DNA of 64,000 nt, from contig CAZYBT010000001.1 of the NCBI GenBank assembly GCA_964645755.1, forward strand, positions 26,542-90,541, written 5' to 3'. A program made the position numbers and the translations under genes. This document shows positions 26,908-34,538 of the stretch, in pieces. How positions within the stretch are numbered: position 1 is the first letter of the stretch; every line of letters begins with the position of its first letter. This DNA is from VMCP01 sp964645755. Its GTDB lineage: Bacteria > Bacteroidota > Bacteroidia > NS11-12g > UBA955. Under the pieces are notes generated by a model that saw only the letters and a list, made by a program, of their open reading frames with translations, did not search any database and had not been told where the DNA came from.

Positions 26908-27966
26908 TTGGCAATTCTAAGATTTAATGGCGTTGGAATTACGGCACTTGCAGGTGCTGTACCGAAAAACGTGATTAAAAATTTAGAATATACAGATCAT
27001 TTTAATCGCAACGACGTTCAAGAAATTGTTGAAAAAACAGGCATCTATGAACGAAGGTTTGCTCCTAAAGGTATGTGTGCGAGTGATTTGTGTTTTGCCG
27101 CTGCAGAACGCGTGATTTCAGACAATCATATTGACAAATCTGAAATTGATTTATTGGTGTTTATTTCTCAAACCCCAGATTATCGAATGCCGGCAACGTC
27201 AATATTGCTTCAAAACCGGTTGGGTTTGTCGAAGCATACAATGGCCTTTGATATCAACTTGGGTTGTTCCGCTTTTGTTTACGGATTATCAGTTGTTTTT
27301 TCACTCATGGAAAGGAGTAATTTCAAGAGAGCTTTATTACTTGACGGTGAAACACGATCAAGGATATATCATCCAAAGGATAGAAAAACGGCTTTTTTAT
27401 TTGGGGACGGAGGCGTGGCAGCAATAATTGAACGAGATCAAAAATTTGGCCAGAGTATTTTCTCTTTGGGTAGTGATGGTTCAAAATCCGATTTGATTTC
27501 AATGAAATCTGGTGGTTACAGATACGAAACGAATCTAGATAGTTTAACAGAGAATGTCATTGATGAACATGGAAATGTATCAACAGACAATCACGGAAGA
27601 ATGGATGGAGGTGAGGTTTTTAATTTTGTGTTGAAGGAAATTCCAACAAACATCAAAGAAATTCTTCTTGAATCAGGATTGGAACAGTCGCAAATAGATT
27701 ATTTTATTTTTCATCAAGCCAATCAATTTATGAACGGTTATTTACAAAAGAAATTCAAAATTGAAGATTCTAAGTTTCCATTGTCTATTGGTAAATTCGG
27801 CAACACCTCATCGGTTTCCATACCGCTGACAATGGTGAGTGAATTGAGTGATAAAATGCAAAACTCAAAAAAGATATTGCTGTGCGGATTTGGAGTTGGC
27901 ATGAGTTGGGCGAGCGCGATTTTAAAAACAGATAACCTTAAAATTTCTAATTTAATTGAAATATGA
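26908..27966 (+). CDS. ketoacyl-ACP synthase III family enzyme, copy 2
   Basis: Second FabH-like enzyme, 352 aa from the chosen TTG one base after the ACP stop; an upstream in-frame start would overlap the ACP gene by 41 bases. The triad is complete: Cys120 in NLGCSAFVYG, His269 in FHQANQ, Asn299 in FGNTSSVSIP. It is colinear with copy 1 but well diverged, with an insertion at about 215-235. Two condensing enzymes with one ACP fit two successive chain extensions. Its stop overlaps the next ATG. Confidence 0.88.
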   Translation: MAILRFNGVGITALAGAVPKNVIKNLEYTDHFNRNDVQEIVEKTGIYERRFAPKGMCASDLCFAAAERVISDNHIDKSEIDLLVFISQTPDYRMPATSILLQNRLGLSKHTMAFDINLGCSAFVYGLSVVFSLMERSNFKRALLLDGETRSRIYHPKDRKTAFLFGDGGVAAIIERDQKFGQSIFSLGSDGSKSDLISMKSGGYRYETNLDSLTENVIDEHGNVSTDNHGRMDGGEVFNFVLKEIPTNIKEILLESGLEQSQIDYFIFHQANQFMNGYLQKKFKIEDSKFPLSIGKFGNTSSVSIPLTMVSELSDKMQNSKKILLCGFGVGMSWASAILKTDNLKISNLIEI

Positions 27967-28727
27967 GCAACCCTTTTGACTTAACGGGTAAAAGAATATT
28001 GGTTACAGGAGCCTCTTCGGGAATTGGTAGGTCTGTGGCCATAGAATGCAGTAAACTTGGAGCAGAATTGGTTTTGATGGGCAGAGATGAAGGTAGATTA
28101 ATTGAAACATTGAATTTATTGAACCCCGGCAAGAATCATATATATGTTGCTGCTGATTTCGAGGGTGGTGTAGATTTAGAAAAACTCACGAATATCATTC
28201 AAGGAGGAAATAAATTAAGTGGCTTGGTAAATTGTGCAGGTGTAACTTCAACTTTGCCAATTAAAAGTATTCAAAAAAATAGATTACAAAGTACTTTTGA
28301 TGTTAATGTTTTTGGAGCCTTTGAAATGGCGAAATGGTTTACCAAAAAATCAATTGTAGATGCAAACGGGGGTAGTATTATTTTCATTGCTTCAATAATG
28401 GGTCAAATGGGAGAGGTTGGAAAAACACTATATTCAATGTCCAAAGGTGCATTAATTTCTGGAAGTCGTTCTATGGCTTTGGAGTTGGCTTCAAAAAACA
28501 TCCGTGTTAATTGCATTTCTCCTGGTGTTGTCTTAACTCCCATGGTAGAGAATGGAGTATATGCTAAAGATGTCGCATTGTTTGATCAAGTAAAGCAAAA
28601 ACATCCACTTGGAATTGGCGAAGCGATTGATGTTGCCAACGCTGTCGTTTTTTTATTATCGGGTGCAGCAAAATGGATTACAGGAACAAATTTGATCGTA
28701 GATGGTGGCTACACCGCAGGTAAATAG
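27963..28727 (+). CDS. SDR-family ketoreductase (FabG-like)
   Basis: Classical SDR of 254 aa. The cofactor motif is TGASSGIG (residues 15-22), the NAG-like motif is NCAG, and the catalytic residues are Ser144, Tyr157 and Lys161 (YSMSK). The C-terminus ends GTNLIVDGGY, as in FabG. In this operon it most likely reduces a 3-ketoacyl group on the ACP to a hydroxyacyl group. It is the last gene of the gap-free run of 29 genes; 238 bases separate it from the aminotransferase. Confidence 0.88.
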   Translation: MSNPFDLTGKRILVTGASSGIGRSVAIECSKLGAELVLMGRDEGRLIETLNLLNPGKNHIYVAADFEGGVDLEKLTNIIQGGNKLSGLVNCAGVTSTLPIKSIQKNRLQSTFDVNVFGAFEMAKWFTKKSIVDANGGSIIFIASIMGQMGEVGKTLYSMSKGALISGSRSMALELASKNIRVNCISPGVVLTPMVENGVYAKDVALFDQVKQKHPLGIGEAIDVANAVVFLLSGAAKWITGTNLIVDGGYTAGK

Positions 28728-28779
28728 GGTTTTTGTGATAAAATGTTATACGTTTAACACAAAATTAGTATCATTCAAG

Positions 28780-28811
28780 TTTTCTTAACATACGGGTTTT
28801 GTTTAATTTTG
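28780..28811 (+). promoter_or_regulatory. candidate Bacteroidota housekeeping promoter
   Basis: TTTTC at 28780-28784 (one mismatch from the -33 TTTG type element), a 19-base spacer, then TAATTTTG at 28804-28811 matching the -7 consensus TAnnTTTG. It would give the aminotransferase gene a leader of about 150 bases. The same TTTTC-N19-TAnnTTTG layout occurs before the FAD oxidoreductase gene. Confidence 0.45.
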
Positions 28812-28850
28812 TAAGCACAAATTTAGAATCAAGAGAACTACAAATTATTT

Positions 28851-28868
28851 TTGGCAAGGTTCTTGATT
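28851..28868 (+). promoter_or_regulatory. candidate sigma-54 (-24/-12) promoter
   Basis: TTGGCAAGGTTCTTGATT has GG and GA twelve bases apart, close to the sigma-54 pattern TTGGCACG-N4-TTGC. Two mismatches are visible: A for C in the -24 block and A for C at -12. It lies 98 bases before the aminotransferase ATG and 16 bases before a 36-codon ORF. No activator gene is visible in the window. Confidence 0.35.
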
Positions 28869-28883
28869 AAGTCAAATCAAACA

Positions 28884-28994
28884 ATGAAAAACTTAACAGC
28901 AAAAATCATCATTGAAACAACATCAATTAATTTTGATGTGATTTTTGCAATTCTTAGAAATTCTTATGACACTCAAAAATATCTTAAAAAATAA
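28884..28994 (+). CDS. possible 36-aa leader ORF
   Basis: An ATG-started ORF of 36 codons lies in the leader of the aminotransferase gene and overlaps its start in another frame. It has no recognisable domain; the product would be mildly hydrophobic and end in Lys-Lys. It may be non-coding. It is listed because it lies just behind the sigma-54-like sequence and its termination would occur within the start region of the aminotransferase, an arrangement compatible with translational control. Confidence 0.2.
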   Translation: MKNLTAKIIIETTSINFDVIFAILRNSYDTQKYLKK

Positions 28995-30171
28995 ACTTAA
29001 TCTAAAATCAATAGAGCTCGAATCAGAAGTTGGAAATACATCTTCTGAGAGAATTTGGTTATCATCACCGCACATGAGCGGACATGAACAAAAGTACATT
29101 GCTGAAGCATTTGCCACAAATTGGATTGCCCCGTTGGGTTCAAATGTAGATGGATTTGAAAATGATGTTTGTGAATACACAGGTGCTCAACACGGTGCGG
29201 CTTTGTCTTCTGGAACCGCAGCAATTCACCTCGCATTAAAGCTTTGTGGTGTGGGCCAAGATGATTATGTAATTTGTCAGAGTTTCACTTTTGTTGCTAC
29301 TGCAAATGCAATTGTTTATGAAAAAGCCATTCCAATTTTTGTAGATTCAGAGCCCGATACTTGGGGAATGGACCCCAAATTGATGGAAAAAGCAATTTTA
29401 CATTGTATTTCTTTAGAGAAAAAACCAAAGGCGATTATCCCAGTTCACTTATATGGCATGCCTGTTAAGATGGATGAAATCATGGAAATTGCGAACAAGT
29501 ATAAGATTCCAGTCATTGAAGATGCTGCTGAAGCACTTGGTTCAACAATCAATGGTAAACAATGCGGAACCTTTGGTGACTATGGCGTTATAAGTTTTAA
29601 TGGCAACAAGATTATCACAACATCTGGTGGTGGAATGTTGTTGTCAAATACTAAAGAAAAAATAGAAAAAGCGAGATTTTTATCTACCCAAGCTCGTGAT
29701 GTTGCTCCACACTACCAACATAGTGAAGTAGGATATAACTATCGAATGAGTAATGTTTTAGCGGGAATTGGACGTGGGCAAATGGAAGTCATTCAAGACA
29801 GAGTGAATCAGCGCAGATATAATTTTGAATTATACAAAAAAGAACTATCGGGTATTCCGGGAATTTCTTTTTTGGAGGAACTCGATGGATTTAAAAGTAA
29901 TAGATGGTTGACAATTATCATTGTAGATTCGAAGTTAACAAATGGTGTTACCAATGAAGACTTAAGAATTGCTTTAGATTCAGAAAATATTGAATCAAGA
30001 CCACTTTGGAAACCAATGCACATGCAACCACTATTTGAAAAGCAACCTTACTTCGGAAACGGAGTGGCGATGAAGTTATTCAAAACTGGACTTTGTTTAC
30101 CAAGTGGAAGCAATTTGAAAGAATCAGATTTAATGAGAGTTGTTAAAGCCATTAAATCGCAGTTTAAATAA
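28966..30171 (+). CDS. DegT/DnrJ/EryC1 sugar aminotransferase (PglE-like)
   Basis: PLP-dependent aminotransferase of about 401 aa. ERIWLSSPHMSGHEQ near residue 23 is the usual beginning of PglE/PseC-type enzymes. The PLP Lys is about residue 215 in SFNGNKIITTSGGG, preceded by EDAAEALGS. It should aminate C4 of a UDP-4-keto-6-deoxy (N-acetyl)hexose. The 4,6-dehydratase that supplies this substrate (PglF-like) is not in the window. I chose the ATG at 28966; a TTG seven codons upstream is also in frame. With the PglC-, PglD-like and acyl-ACP genes it suggests an N-acylated 4-amino sugar. Confidence 0.9.
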   Translation: MTLKNILKNKLNLKSIELESEVGNTSSERIWLSSPHMSGHEQKYIAEAFATNWIAPLGSNVDGFENDVCEYTGAQHGAALSSGTAAIHLALKLCGVGQDDYVICQSFTFVATANAIVYEKAIPIFVDSEPDTWGMDPKLMEKAILHCISLEKKPKAIIPVHLYGMPVKMDEIMEIANKYKIPVIEDAAEALGSTINGKQCGTFGDYGVISFNGNKIITTSGGGMLLSNTKEKIEKARFLSTQARDVAPHYQHSEVGYNYRMSNVLAGIGRGQMEVIQDRVNQRRYNFELYKKELSGIPGISFLEELDGFKSNRWLTIIIVDSKLTNGVTNEDLRIALDSENIESRPLWKPMHMQPLFEKQPYFGNGVAMKLFKTGLCLPSGSNLKESDLMRVVKAIKSQFK

Positions 30172-30203
30172 TTTTCTTTTCTACTGTATCAGCAGTAGAT
30201 TTG
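30172..30203 (+). promoter_or_regulatory. candidate promoter of the FAD oxidoreductase gene
   Basis: TTTTC at 30172-30176, a 19-base spacer and TAGATTTG at 30196-30203, a full match to TAnnTTTG. The predicted transcription start would fall at about 30208-30210, right at the beginning of a perfect hairpin. Confidence 0.5.
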
Positions 30204-30206
30204 CAG

Positions 30207-30224
30207 TTCCTATATCAATAGGAA
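30207..30224 (+). other. hairpin at the predicted 5' end of an mRNA
   Basis: TTCCTAT and ATAGGAA form a perfect 7-bp stem with a 4-base loop (ATCA), ending six bases before the ATG at 30231. There is no T-run, so it is not a terminator. A second stem (CTACTG/CAGTAG, 30181-30198) lies just upstream and overlaps the promoter. Confidence 0.5.
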
Positions 30225-30230
30225 TCTTCA

Positions 30231-31664
30231 ATGTCAGTTAAAAGTAAAAGTGTTATCGTAATTGGTGCTGGTCCAGCGGGTTTAACAGCCGCCTATGAAT
30301 TAGCAAAGAAAGGAGCCAATGTTACGGTGGTTGAGTCCACCTTGGCAGTTGGAGGTATGGCCAGAAGTTTTGAACTCTTTGGTCAAATCGTTGATTGTGG
30401 TCCTCATAGATTCTTTTCAAGTGATAAAATTGTGAACGATTTGTTCCATGAGGTAGTGCAAGATGATTATACTTTGGTAAATCGTTTAACACGTATCTAT
30501 TACAAGAATAAGTTCTTTGACTATCCTTTGAAATTGGGTAATGTACTCAAAAATTTGTCCCCAATTGAAATCATTGGAATCCTTTGGAGCTATGCAGTGG
30601 TTCGAATTTCAGGCAAAAAGAATCTTGAAACTTTTGAAGATTGGGTTACAGATAAATTTGGTAAAAAATTATTTCAAATGTTTTTCAAAACGTATTCTGA
30701 AAAATTATGGGGAATAAGATGTGATCAAATTGATTCAGATTGGGCTGCTCAAAGAATTAAAAAGCTATCTCTTTATGAAGCTGTAAAAGCCGCGATTTTT
30801 GGCAACAAGGGCAATAAACATAAAACATTAGTTGATCAATTTGCCTACCCTAAAAATGGTACTGGAGAAGTTTATGAGAAAATGGCAAATGCCATTCAAA
30901 ACATGGGAGGAACAATCCTATTTCATAAAAAAATAGCAAAAATTAATGTAGATAACCAAAAGATGATTACTTCCATAGTAGATTCTGATGGACTAGAATA
31001 CAAAGCCGACCATTATATTTCAACCATGCCTTTAACCTTATTGCTTCAAGGTATGTCTCAAATAGACCAAAATGTATTGGAAATTTCTAAGAAATTGTAC
31101 TTTAGAAACACAACCTTGGTTTACTTAGAAATTGATACAGACAAACTTTTCCCAGATAATTGGATTTATGTTCATTCACCGGAAGTAAAACATGGTAGAA
31201 TTACAAATTTTAGAAACTGGTGTCCTTCAATCAATAAAGATAAAAAGACAACAATTTTATGTCTAGAATTTTGGAGTTTCGACCATGAAGAGCTTTGGAA
31301 TTATTCAGATGAGCAACTGAATCAACTCGCGGCCACTGAAATCCGAAAATTGAATCTGATCAATGCTGAATCAAAGATTTTGAATCAGTCTGTAATGCGT
31401 ATTCCTAAATGTTATCCGGTATATGAAACAGGATATATGGATTATTTACAGCCTGTGATAGACTACCTAAAAGGATTTCACAATTTGCATCCAATTGGTC
31501 GTTATGGTTCATTCAAATACAACAATCAGGATCATTCAATTTTGATGGGAATTCTCATTGCTCGACAACTCGATTCAGGAAAGGATCAAAAGCTATGGGA
31601 TATCAATACAGACTCTGATTACCAAGAAGAAACAGAAATTAATTTAACTGGTTATAACGTCTAA
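30231..31664 (+). CDS. FAD-dependent amine-oxidase-fold oxidoreductase
   Basis: A 477-aa flavoprotein beginning with the dinucleotide-binding motif VIGAGPAGLTAAYELA (about residues 9-24), then VVESTLAVGGMARSF and CGPHRFFSSD. It belongs to the broad HemY/protoporphyrinogen-oxidase-like and UDP-galactopyranose-mutase-like group often seen at the end of surface polysaccharide loci. A C-terminal FAD-binding segment is HPIGRYGSFKYNNQDHS. Its substrate is unknown; a sugar-nucleotide isomerase or oxidase is plausible. It appears to have its own promoter and is followed by a strong terminator. Confidence 0.8.
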   Translation: MSVKSKSVIVIGAGPAGLTAAYELAKKGANVTVVESTLAVGGMARSFELFGQIVDCGPHRFFSSDKIVNDLFHEVVQDDYTLVNRLTRIYYKNKFFDYPLKLGNVLKNLSPIEIIGILWSYAVVRISGKKNLETFEDWVTDKFGKKLFQMFFKTYSEKLWGIRCDQIDSDWAAQRIKKLSLYEAVKAAIFGNKGNKHKTLVDQFAYPKNGTGEVYEKMANAIQNMGGTILFHKKIAKINVDNQKMITSIVDSDGLEYKADHYISTMPLTLLLQGMSQIDQNVLEISKKLYFRNTTLVYLEIDTDKLFPDNWIYVHSPEVKHGRITNFRNWCPSINKDKKTTILCLEFWSFDHEELWNYSDEQLNQLAATEIRKLNLINAESKILNQSVMRIPKCYPVYETGYMDYLQPVIDYLKGFHNLHPIGRYGSFKYNNQDHSILMGILIARQLDSGKDQKLWDINTDSDYQEETEINLTGYNV

Positions 31665-31683
31665 ACGAGTAATAAAGAATTTT

Positions 31684-31713
31684 AAAGCCTCCATTTTTGG
31701 AGGCTTTTTTTTT
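31684..31713 (+). terminator. Rho-independent terminator closing the polysaccharide locus
   Basis: AAAGCCTCC (31684-31692), loop ATTTTT, GGAGGCTTT (31699-31707), followed by a T-run to 31713. The perfect 9-bp stem and T-tract make a strong intrinsic terminator 19 bases after the oxidoreductase stop. Confidence 0.92.
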
Positions 31714-31744
31714 GATGGTTCTCGCTGAAATTAAATTAACTTTG
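31711..31744 (+). promoter_or_regulatory. promoter of the folA operon with -7 box next to the start codon
   Basis: TTTG at 31711-31714 and TAACTTTG at 31737-31744 (22-base spacer) match the -33 and -7 elements of Bacteroidota promoters. The -7 box ends only 7 bases before the folA ATG, so the transcript should begin at or within a few bases of the start codon. Confidence 0.55.
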
Positions 31745-31751
31745 TCAACTC

Positions 31752-32249
31752 ATGCAAATTTCACTCATCGCTGCAATTGGTCAGAATTTTGAACTCGGAG
31801 CCAATAATGATTTGCTTTGGCACCTTCCGATAGATTTTAAGTGGTTTATTCAACACACCAAAGGCAAGCCAGTGCTTATGGGTAGAAAAACCATGGAAAG
31901 TCTTGGTAAGCCTCTAAAAAACAGATTGAATTTAGTTCTAAGCCGTTCAAACCCAAATTTAGTTGAAGGTTTTCATTTAGTTTCAAACATTACAGAGGCC
32001 ATTGATAAAGTAAACGAAGAGAGTTATGATGAACTTATGATCATTGGTGGTGCCCAAATTTATGAGCAAACAATTGATGTTTGCGATCGATTAATTATTA
32101 CCCATGTTGCTGCTAATTTTTCTCAAGCAGAAACATTTTTTCCAAAGGTAAATTTCCAAGATTGGAATTGTGTTTTTTCTGAAAAACATCAAGCCGATGA
32201 GCAACATGCTTATCCATTTGAATTCTGCATATACGAGAAATACGTTTAA
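31752..32249 (+). CDS. folA: dihydrofolate reductase
   Basis: Reduces dihydrofolate to tetrahydrofolate with NADPH. Typical landmarks are SLIAAIGQNFELGANNDLLW at the N-terminus, the catalytic Asp28 in LPIDFKWF, the NADPH-binding GRKTMESLGKPL and IGGAQIYEQ. The 165-aa length is standard for chromosomal DHFR. No thyA neighbour is present in the window. It is the first gene of an operon with the Omp85-like protein (1-base junction), nadK and a secreted EEP-family protein; these partners look like chance operon mates, not a resistance cassette. Confidence 0.96.
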   Translation: MQISLIAAIGQNFELGANNDLLWHLPIDFKWFIQHTKGKPVLMGRKTMESLGKPLKNRLNLVLSRSNPNLVEGFHLVSNITEAIDKVNEESYDELMIIGGAQIYEQTIDVCDRLIITHVAANFSQAETFFPKVNFQDWNCVFSEKHQADEQHAYPFEFCIYEKYV

Positions 32250-33647
32250 GTGAAATATGGGAAATTCATATTAATTCTCTTTTTTCTTTTCTTGAATGAG
32301 GGATATTTGGTTTCGCAGTCAATTGTCCCTCAAAATATAAAATATGATTCAATTTCAACCGTAAAAGTAAAGGGTTTAAAGCGAACAAAATTAGTGACTA
32401 TTCATCGGGAATTGAATTATATAGAGGGTGTTAAACTTTTTGTAAATGATTCACTGATAAATCGATGGGAATTAAGATTGAGCTCATTAAATTTATTTAC
32501 GGATGTAAATGTTTTCAGAAAAAATGATACCTTACACATAGAAGTTACTGAAGAGTTTTATTATTGGTTAAATCCTGTTGGAGGGTTTGCCGACCGGAAT
32601 TTTCACAATTGGTTGCTCAATCCTAAATTGAGTCGGTTGTACTTTGGCGGAGACTTTTTGTTTTACAATTTATTTGGATTGAATCACACATGCACAATGA
32701 CATTAGTTGGTGGTTTTAATCAACAAGTAGGATTAGGATATGAATGGCCGAATTCTAAGTTTGGAAAGGGGTGGTTGGGAAAGGTCAAATTTTTATATTC
32801 TAGAAACCATGAAATATGGTTAAAAACCGAAAATAACCAAGTTGTATTTTATCAAATAGAGCCAGACTATGCGCAGCAGGTAACAGCGATATCTGCTAAG
32901 TTTTCAAAAAAGTTAAGCTATGAAAGTAGTTTTGAAATAGGCGAATCTGTGGATTTTTATCGGATTGATCCATCTGTTTATTTTTTAAATAAAGACTACT
33001 TATTGGGAGGTAATGAGTTAACAATGAATACGTTAAGTTGTGGATATGCCTTTGATTCTCGAAATCAACGTCATTATCCTACCGATGGTACTGAGTTAAA
33101 ATTGGGCATTGATTTTCAACATTTAATTTCCAATAATCGTTCAGTAAGAAACATAAACTCTTTTAATGCTAAATTGAGAAAGTTCATTCCATTGGGAAAA
33201 TTTATTTCTTTGGGAATGGCGTTGGCATCGCAATATAGATTCGGGAACTTGAATTATTTGATGAGTCGCCAATTGGGATATGGTGGAGAATATGTGCGTG
33301 GTTATGAACAGTATGTGCTTGATGGCGCTGGTTTTGTAGTTGCGAAATTTTCTTTAAGAGCAAAGTTATTTGATCAAAAAATTAAAGTAAGAACATTTTC
33401 AAAAGCTGTGAATTACGAAAATGCTCCGTTGGCAGTGTGGTTGACTGTTTTTAGTGATAATGGTAAAGTGATTTCGCCATACATGAATCAATCATTTTTG
33501 GGGAACTCACTGCAAAAGGAATACTTAAAATCTTTAGGTTTTGGCATTGATATTTTGGCTTATTACGATCTATTGACTAGATTTGATGTGACAAGAAATC
33601 ATTTTGGCAATTGGATATTTAACTTATCATTCAAACATGCCATTTAA
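32250..33647 (+). CDS. Omp85/BamA-superfamily outer membrane protein with POTRA domain
   Basis: A 465-aa secreted protein with a signal peptide (about 1-22), one POTRA-like domain at about 30-105 (VKVKGLKRTKLVTIHREL... then LNLFTDVNVF) and a C-terminal beta-barrel. The barrel contains the surface-antigen-like pattern SRQLGYGGEYVRGYEQY. It is shorter than BamA and has fewer POTRA repeats, closer to accessory Omp85 proteins of Bacteroidota. The exact role (insertion, transport, lipid export) cannot be told. The start is GTG, directly after the folA stop. Confidence 0.8.
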   Translation: MKYGKFILILFFLFLNEGYLVSQSIVPQNIKYDSISTVKVKGLKRTKLVTIHRELNYIEGVKLFVNDSLINRWELRLSSLNLFTDVNVFRKNDTLHIEVTEEFYYWLNPVGGFADRNFHNWLLNPKLSRLYFGGDFLFYNLFGLNHTCTMTLVGGFNQQVGLGYEWPNSKFGKGWLGKVKFLYSRNHEIWLKTENNQVVFYQIEPDYAQQVTAISAKFSKKLSYESSFEIGESVDFYRIDPSVYFLNKDYLLGGNELTMNTLSCGYAFDSRNQRHYPTDGTELKLGIDFQHLISNNRSVRNINSFNAKLRKFIPLGKFISLGMALASQYRFGNLNYLMSRQLGYGGEYVRGYEQYVLDGAGFVVAKFSLRAKLFDQKIKVRTFSKAVNYENAPLAVWLTVFSDNGKVISPYMNQSFLGNSLQKEYLKSLGFGIDILAYYDLLTRFDVTRNHFGNWIFNLSFKHAI

Positions 33648-33650
33648 TCT

Positions 33651-34538
33651 ATGAAAATTGGAGTTTATGCAAAATCAGTTCGTGATCCAAAGCATCGTGA
33701 TGCTCTGGCGAATTTGATATTGATATTACACAAAAGAGGACATCAAGTTTTTTGTCCGCCTTCGCTTGAAGATTTTATTTACATGCAAGTATCCAATACA
33801 ATTGTGCCCCATGTATTTGATTATTTTACAGCCGATTCAGCCTCTATTGATGTATTGATAAGTGTGGGTGGCGATGGAACAATTTTGGATACTTTACAAT
33901 TTGTACGCGACAGTAAAATTCCGGTATTGTCGATCAATACTGGTCGTTTAGGTTTTCTAGCTGGTGTGGCAACTGATGAAATAGAATTTGCAATTGATGA
34001 ATTAGAAAAGGGAAATTATCTACTAGAGTCTAGAAGCTTATTGCATATGGATTCAAATGAAGAAATCTTTGATTTCAATTTTGGTTTGAACGATTTTGTA
34101 ATTCATAAAAAAGAGACTTCAAGTATGATTGTGGTGCATACCTATTTGAATGGAGAGTTTTTGAATAGTTATTGGAGTGATGGACTTATTGTTTCTACTC
34201 CCACCGGTTCAACTGGATATTCTTTGAGTTGTGGTGGCCCCATTATTTTTCCTAAAAGCGATAGTTTTGTCATTACTCCAATTGCGCCCCATAACTTGAA
34301 TGTGAGGCCTGTTGTTGTAAGCGATGATGTAGTTATTTCATTTGAAATAGAAGGTAGAGCGAGTAGTTACCTGGCAAGTTTGGACGCTAGATCGCAGAGT
34401 ATAACCGGTGATGTGAATATGGCTGTTAAAAAGGCAAGTTTTCCTTTGATTTTAATGCGATTGACCAATGTCAATTTCATGGATACGTTGAGAAGTAAAT
34501 TGAATTGGGGATTTGATAAACGGACTGAAGTTGAATGA
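33651..34538 (+). CDS. nadK: NAD kinase
   Basis: ATP-dependent phosphorylation of NAD to NADP. The family motifs are clear: SVGGDGTILDTL (about residues 71-82), NTGRLGFLAG (about 99-108), and the STPTGSTGYSLSCGGPI nucleotide-binding segment (about 184-200). The 295-aa length is normal. The gene begins three bases after the Omp85-like gene and overlaps the next gene by 4 bases. Confidence 0.96.
   Translation: MKIGVYAKSVRDPKHRDALANLILILHKRGHQVFCPPSLEDFIYMQVSNTIVPHVFDYFTADSASIDVLISVGGDGTILDTLQFVRDSKIPVLSINTGRLGFLAGVATDEIEFAIDELEKGNYLLESRSLLHMDSNEEIFDFNFGLNDFVIHKKETSSMIVVHTYLNGEFLNSYWSDGLIVSTPTGSTGYSLSCGGPIIFPKSDSFVITPIAPHNLNVRPVVVSDDVVISFEIEGRASSYLASLDARSQSITGDVNMAVKKASFPLILMRLTNVNFMDTLRSKLNWGFDKRTEVE

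Noticed and set aside
30181..30224. Two hairpins as a terminator after the aminotransferase gene
   Set aside because: Neither stem is followed by a T-run, and a full -7 promoter box lies between them.
31752..32249. folA as a mobile trimethoprim-resistance cassette
   Set aside because: No integron site or transposase is present; it leads a chromosomal housekeeping operon with nadK.
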